DNA of 9,120 bases from Lentisphaerota bacterium (GTDB lineage: Bacteria; Verrucomicrobiota; Lentisphaeria; Oligosphaerales; JAFGRS01): assembly GCA_012514865.1 (NCBI GenBank), contig JAAYZO010000594.1, positions 1-9,120 of the forward strand, in the 5' to 3' direction. The notes under the pieces are model-generated. The model was not told the DNA's origin. It was given only the letters and a program-made list of their open reading frames with translations, and searched no databases. Position 1 is the stretch's first letter; each line of letters opens with the position of its first letter. Below are positions 6,088 through 9,120 of this stretch, in pieces. A program made the position numbers and the translations under genes.

Positions 6088-8496
6088 TTATTCGTCCTTC
6101 GCCGGCAGGGCGCAGCTCAGCAGACGCGGGCCGCTGCCGAAGTACAGGCGGCCATCGAGGATGGCCAGGCCCGAGGTGATCGGCACCGTCGGGAAGGATA
6201 TGCCGCGATGCGCACAGGTGCCGGGCTCGATCTGCACCACCGCGTTGCGGAAAAGCGCGTAGATCATGCCGTCGGGGCCCAGCGTCATGCAGCGCGGCGC
6301 CTGCCAGCCGGAGACGCCGCCGTAGCCGGCGAGGGACTCGTCGCGCACGAAGGCGCCGCGGGCCGGGTCAAAGACGACGAGACGGTCGGGCTCGGCCAGG
6401 CCGTAGACCAGGCCGTCGCCGGCCAGGACCAGGTCACGCACCGCCGGGCAGTCCGGCTGCAGCGGCCAGCGCCCGGTGACGGCGCGCGTCGTCAGGTCGA
6501 GGCGGTAGAGCAGGGCGGCCTTGGCGGTGGTCGCGCCGGCGCCGGTCGGCGCCGCGGTGGAGGTGCCGACCAGGACGGCGCCGTCGGCCAGGGCGACCAT
6601 GGCATTGATAGCCTGGTCGGGGACGAGCTGGTCGCGGTCCAGGATGACGCCCTTGTCGGTCTGGCGGTCGTAGATCGCAATGCCGCCGCCGAGCAGGACG
6701 CGGGCGGCATTGCCGCCGACCAGGACATGGCGGCCGTCCGGGTGCGCCAGGACCGCGTGCGGCCGGCCGTAGAGGTCGCGCGCCGCGGCCGGCGCAAAGA
6801 GCTGCTTCGGGTTGGTGCTGTTGTGCATCGGCCGGTCGTCGTAGGGCTGCTGCGGGTCGTACTCGAGCAGGGCGCCGCTGCTGTAGACTGCGCCGAAGAG
6901 CTTGTCGCCGTGGCGCGCGAACTGGTTGATGTGGCCGCCGTAGCCGCCCAGGCCGCGGTTCTGCATGGCCCCCGTGGCGGGCTCGAAACGCCAGATGCGC
7001 AGGGGAATGCCGGTGGCGCCGTGGAGGTTCCCATCCGGTCCGGCCACCATGGTGTAGATGTTCACCCCCGTGCTCTTGTAGTCGAAGTGGACCTCGCGGT
7101 CCTCGGCGGCGCCGGCGTCGCGCAGGCGCAGGACGCGATCGGCGATGTTGACCTGGGTCCAGCGCGAGCCGTCGGGGAAGACCCTCATGTCGTCCTCGGC
7201 GCGGGCCTCCGCCGGCTCCTCGACCGGCGTCGCCCGGCCGCCCTCGAGCCGATGCCAGCCCCAGTCGTCGGCGTAAGCGTAGGCCTTGCCGTCGGTGCCG
7301 TGGTGCAGCTTCGGATGACCGCGACGGCGCTTGTCCTCGGGAATGAAGGCGCGACGCTCGACGCTGGCCGGGTGGTAGCCGAGGACCTGCATCGACTGAA
7401 TGGCGACGGCGCAGTAGACCCAGCCGTCGTCCGTCGCGACCAGGGGGCGCGGGTACTGCGGCCAGGCCTCGGCGTTCATCGCGCCGTGGTTGGTGTAGGT
7501 GCCGGTCGCAGGCTGGTAGGACACCAGAGTCGCGCTCGGGTAGATGCCGGCGTAGACCGTCCCATCCGCGGCGCGGACGTACGACAGGGCCATCCCCGAG
7601 GGTATCTCGCCGAGGCGGCGGATCTGGCGCGTCGGGATGTCGATGGCCACCAGGTGGCTGCCCATGGTGTCGTAGATGAGGTTGTCGGGCGTCTTGAGCA
7701 CCTCGTAGGCGCCCCAGCCGCCGACGCCGGTCGGGACCTGCTCGGTCTGGCCGGTCTCGGCGTCGATGAAGAGGTACGACGCCGTGCTGCCGGTCCAGAG
7801 CTTCACGAAGACGGCCCGGCGGCCCTGGGCATCGGCGGTGGCGATGGTGCTTGGCCCCCAGGTCGGCATGCCGACCGGTGCGACGACGCCATGGTCGACG
7901 TAGTTGACCGGCGGCGGCTCGGGCGCGGCCACGACGCGGATCTGGTCGATGGCCATGTCGTAGGCCGCGCCGCGGTCGGTGCAGCCGGCGATGAACTCGA
8001 GGAAGGCAATCTCGCCCTCGGCGGCCTCGATGCGGTCGGCCTCCCAGCCCAGGCCGTCGCCGGGGCGGCCCGGCACGACGGTGAAGGTGCCCCCGGAGGC
8101 CTTCAGCGGGTGGTCCCATGACGACCACCCGGCCACGATCTTGCCCTGCGCGTCGAGGCCGCGCACATGGAAGGCCTTCGTGGCCGCCGGATGGGCCGAC
8201 CAGGCCTCGAAGCAGAGCGCCTGATCGGTGCTCAGGCGCAGCGGCGTGACCGTCACCCGGAAGCCGATGTAGCTCGTCCCGGTGGCCTTCTCCGAGGCCG
8301 TCGCCGAGACCTGCAGACGGCCGGCGCCTGCGCCGCCGCGAGCCGGGTCCGTGGTGACCTCGAGGCGCGCATCCGGGGCGTGCGACTGCCAGCTCAAGCG
8401 CACCCCGTCGAGGCTGTCGCAGGGGTGCAGGAGGGTCTCGCCGTGGACGCCGGCGGCCGCGGCCAGGGCCAGCAGGCCGAGGTGCATGGTGCGCAT
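6088..8496 (-). CDS. Secreted protein: N-terminal carbohydrate-binding-like sandwich plus beta-propeller
   Basis: An 802-residue exported protein. The first 19 residues form a signal peptide ending VHG, with cleavage likely before E20. Residues about 20-190 look like a beta-sandwich of the carbohydrate-binding type (LHPCDSLDGVRLSW..., GTSYIGFRVTV, AYDMAIDQIRVV). From about 200 to the end there are repeated short strands with blade signatures such as GTVYAGIYP, LVSYQPATGTY, NLHGATG, IWRFEPATG, LLEYDP, LVVFDPARG and GMIYALF, typical of a propeller of the PQQ-like/SMP-30 kind; blade number cannot be fixed by eye. No catalytic motif is recognised. Propeller folds also occur in polysaccharide lyase families PL22, PL24 and PL25, so an enzyme is possible; a binding protein is equally likely. 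The start at 8496 has GAGG 6 bases upstream. It is the first gene of the presumed operon. The rest of the call is from fold-like patterns only. Confidence 0.7.
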   Translation of the reverse strand: MRTMHLGLLALAAAAGVHGETLLHPCDSLDGVRLSWQSHAPDARLEVTTDPARGGAGAGRLQVSATASEKATGTSYIGFRVTVTPLRLSTDQALCFEAWSAHPAATKAFHVRGLDAQGKIVAGWSSWDHPLKASGGTFTVVPGRPGDGLGWEADRIEAAEGEIAFLEFIAGCTDRGAAYDMAIDQIRVVAAPEPPPVNYVDHGVVAPVGMPTWGPSTIATADAQGRRAVFVKLWTGSTASYLFIDAETGQTEQVPTGVGGWGAYEVLKTPDNLIYDTMGSHLVAIDIPTRQIRRLGEIPSGMALSYVRAADGTVYAGIYPSATLVSYQPATGTYTNHGAMNAEAWPQYPRPLVATDDGWVYCAVAIQSMQVLGYHPASVERRAFIPEDKRRRGHPKLHHGTDGKAYAYADDWGWHRLEGGRATPVEEPAEARAEDDMRVFPDGSRWTQVNIADRVLRLRDAGAAEDREVHFDYKSTGVNIYTMVAGPDGNLHGATGIPLRIWRFEPATGAMQNRGLGGYGGHINQFARHGDKLFGAVYSSGALLEYDPQQPYDDRPMHNSTNPKQLFAPAAARDLYGRPHAVLAHPDGRHVLVGGNAARVLLGGGIAIYDRQTDKGVILDRDQLVPDQAINAMVALADGAVLVGTSTAAPTGAGATTAKAALLYRLDLTTRAVTGRWPLQPDCPAVRDLVLAGDGLVYGLAEPDRLVVFDPARGAFVRDESLAGYGGVSGWQAPRCMTLGPDGMIYALFRNAVVQIEPGTCAHRGISFPTVPITSGLAILDGRLYFGSGPRLLSCALPAKDE

Positions 8497-8507
8497 CGTC
8501 TACCTCT

Positions 8508-8549
8508 ACTCTTAATAGGTATCAAGGACGTGCCGCGGACGTGCCGCGG
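8508..8549 (-). promoter_or_regulatory. Candidate operator (11-bp direct repeat) and AT-rich promoter patch
   Basis: GGACGTGCCGC occurs twice head to tail (8526-8536 and 8537-8547), followed by GG, with a period of about one helical turn. Next to it, toward the gene, lies the window's most AT-rich short patch (8508-8525), reading TTGATACCTATTAAGAGTA on the minus strand. A direct repeat of 11-bp period abutting a -10-like element (TATTAA, 8517-8512) is the arrangement used by OmpR/PhoB-type activators. The -10 match is weak and would leave a leader of only about 9 bases overlapping the ribosome-binding site, so the promoter assignment is tentative. Confidence 0.3.
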
Positions 8550-8742
8550 TCAGCGTGCGCCCGGCGGCGCCCGAAGGCCGCCGCCGCGGCGTCTGCGATC
8601 CGCGGTGCCGGTCCGCCGACGAGGCTCAATGTAGGCCATGCCGTCCACGCCGCCACGCCGCCGGCGCCAGAAACCGCCCGGCGTCACCGGGTGGGCGGGG
8701 GCTTCCGGCGCCTGTACACGGCACGGGCGACGCCGGCGGCTC
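8550..8742. other. Non-coding leader between operon and hairpin array
   Basis: GC-rich sequence with no credible gene. Open frames here are arginine/proline-rich and run through the neighbouring repeat. One 7-bp inverted repeat (CGGCGGC at 8562-8568, GCCGCCG at 8577-8583) could form a hairpin. Nothing else recognisable is seen. Confidence 0.5.
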
Positions 8743-9120
8743 TCTGGCATCCCTCCAGGATGCAAGACACGAGAGAACGACGTTTCCGGGGGTATCCTCG
8801 CGCGGCTGCGCTCGTCAACCCCCGGCTACGCTCTGGCATCCCTCCAGGATGCACGACACGAGAGAACGACGATTCCGGGGGTATCCTCGCGCGGCTGCGC
8901 TCGTCAACCCCCGGCCACGTTCTGGCATCCCTCCAGGATGCGTGACACGCGAGAACGACGTTTCCGGGGGTATCCTCGCGCCGATGCGCTCGTCAACCCC
9001 CGGCTACGTTCTGGCATCCCTCCAGGATGCAGGACAGGAGAGAACGACGTTTCCGGGGGTATCCTCGCGCCGATGCGCTCGTCAACCCCCGGCTACGTTC
9101 TGGCATCCCTCCAGGATGCA
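8743..9120. repeat. 89-bp tandem repeat with two hairpins per unit, at least 4.25 copies
   Basis: Units start with TCTGGCATCC at 8743, 8832, 8921, 9010 and 9099, exactly 89 bases apart; the fifth is cut by the window end. Copies differ at only a few positions. Each unit has a small perfect inverted repeat, GCATCC-CTCCA-GGATGC (8747-8763 in unit 1), and a larger one, CCGGGGGT (8786-8793) with ACCCCCGG (8818-8825), enclosing a nested GCGC/GCGC stem (8800-8803, 8808-8811). A weaker ACGT/ACGT pair flanks the larger stem in units 3 and 4. Since 89 is not a multiple of three, the reading frame shifts at each copy, so this is not a protein repeat. There are no unique spacers, so it is not CRISPR. 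From memory, similar palindromic repeats are scattered in planctomycete-type genomes, but I could not check. No transposase is present. Confidence 0.9.

Noticed and set aside
4532..8121. Other long plus-strand frames (4532-6262 and 6061-8121)
   Set aside because: They overlap the minus-strand esterase and propeller genes, cross gene boundaries and show no recognisable motif.
8550..8765. Minus-strand 71-residue frame beginning in the 89-bp repeat
   Set aside because: Arg/Pro-rich, no domain, and its start lies inside a hairpin repeat whose period shifts the frame.
8743..9120. Regular repeat array as a possible CRISPR
   Set aside because: The whole 89-bp unit repeats with no unique spacer sequences, the unit is too long, and no cas gene is present.

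Overview
The window is a GC-rich bacterial segment. It carries four large genes, all on the minus strand and closely spaced, flanked on both sides by non-coding DNA full of repeats. The organism is probably a free-living polysaccharide degrader. Secreted proteins with appended jelly-roll and propeller modules, next to a non-haem uroporphyrinogen-decarboxylase-family protein, suggest the PVC group (Planctomycetota, Lentisphaerota or Verrucomicrobiota) or a related uncultured phylum. This is inference from gene content; no rRNA or other phylogenetic marker is present.

Layout, in the direction of transcription (high to low coordinate). Positions 8743-9120 hold an 89-bp tandem repeat, four full copies plus the start of a fifth that runs off the window, each copy with two hairpin-forming inverted repeats. 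Positions 8497-8742 are a leader region with a two-copy 11-bp direct repeat and a short AT-rich patch just before the first gene. Then come: a secreted protein with an N-terminal carbohydrate-binding-like sandwich and a beta-propeller (8496-6088); a cytoplasmic tandem alpha/beta-hydrolase whose first half resembles glucuronoyl esterases of family CE15 (5983-3857); a secreted alpha/alpha-toroid protein resembling polysaccharide lyases, with a C-terminal jelly-roll (3825-1663); and a UroD-family protein that lacks the haem-pathway arginine motif (1622-477). Gaps between genes are 104, 31 and 40 bases, and each start has a purine-rich ribosome-binding site, so one operon is likely. A GC hairpin lies 4 bases after the last stop codon.

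Positions 1-476 have no convincing gene. They hold 10-bp and 9-bp short tandem repeats, a four-tract G-run able to form a quadruplex, and a 48-bp near-perfect palindrome.

Reading as a whole: the operon looks like part of a polysaccharide-utilisation locus aimed at a uronic-acid-containing, possibly methylated or esterified, polymer. The toroid and propeller proteins would bind or cut the polymer outside the cytoplasm, the double esterase would remove ester groups from imported fragments, and the UroD-family protein may handle methyl groups. The substrate, the methyl-transfer role and the co-transcription are inferences. No transporter, sulfatase, regulator or corrinoid protein is in the window. 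The least explained elements are the 89-bp hairpin array, the 48-bp palindrome and the double esterase without a signal peptide.
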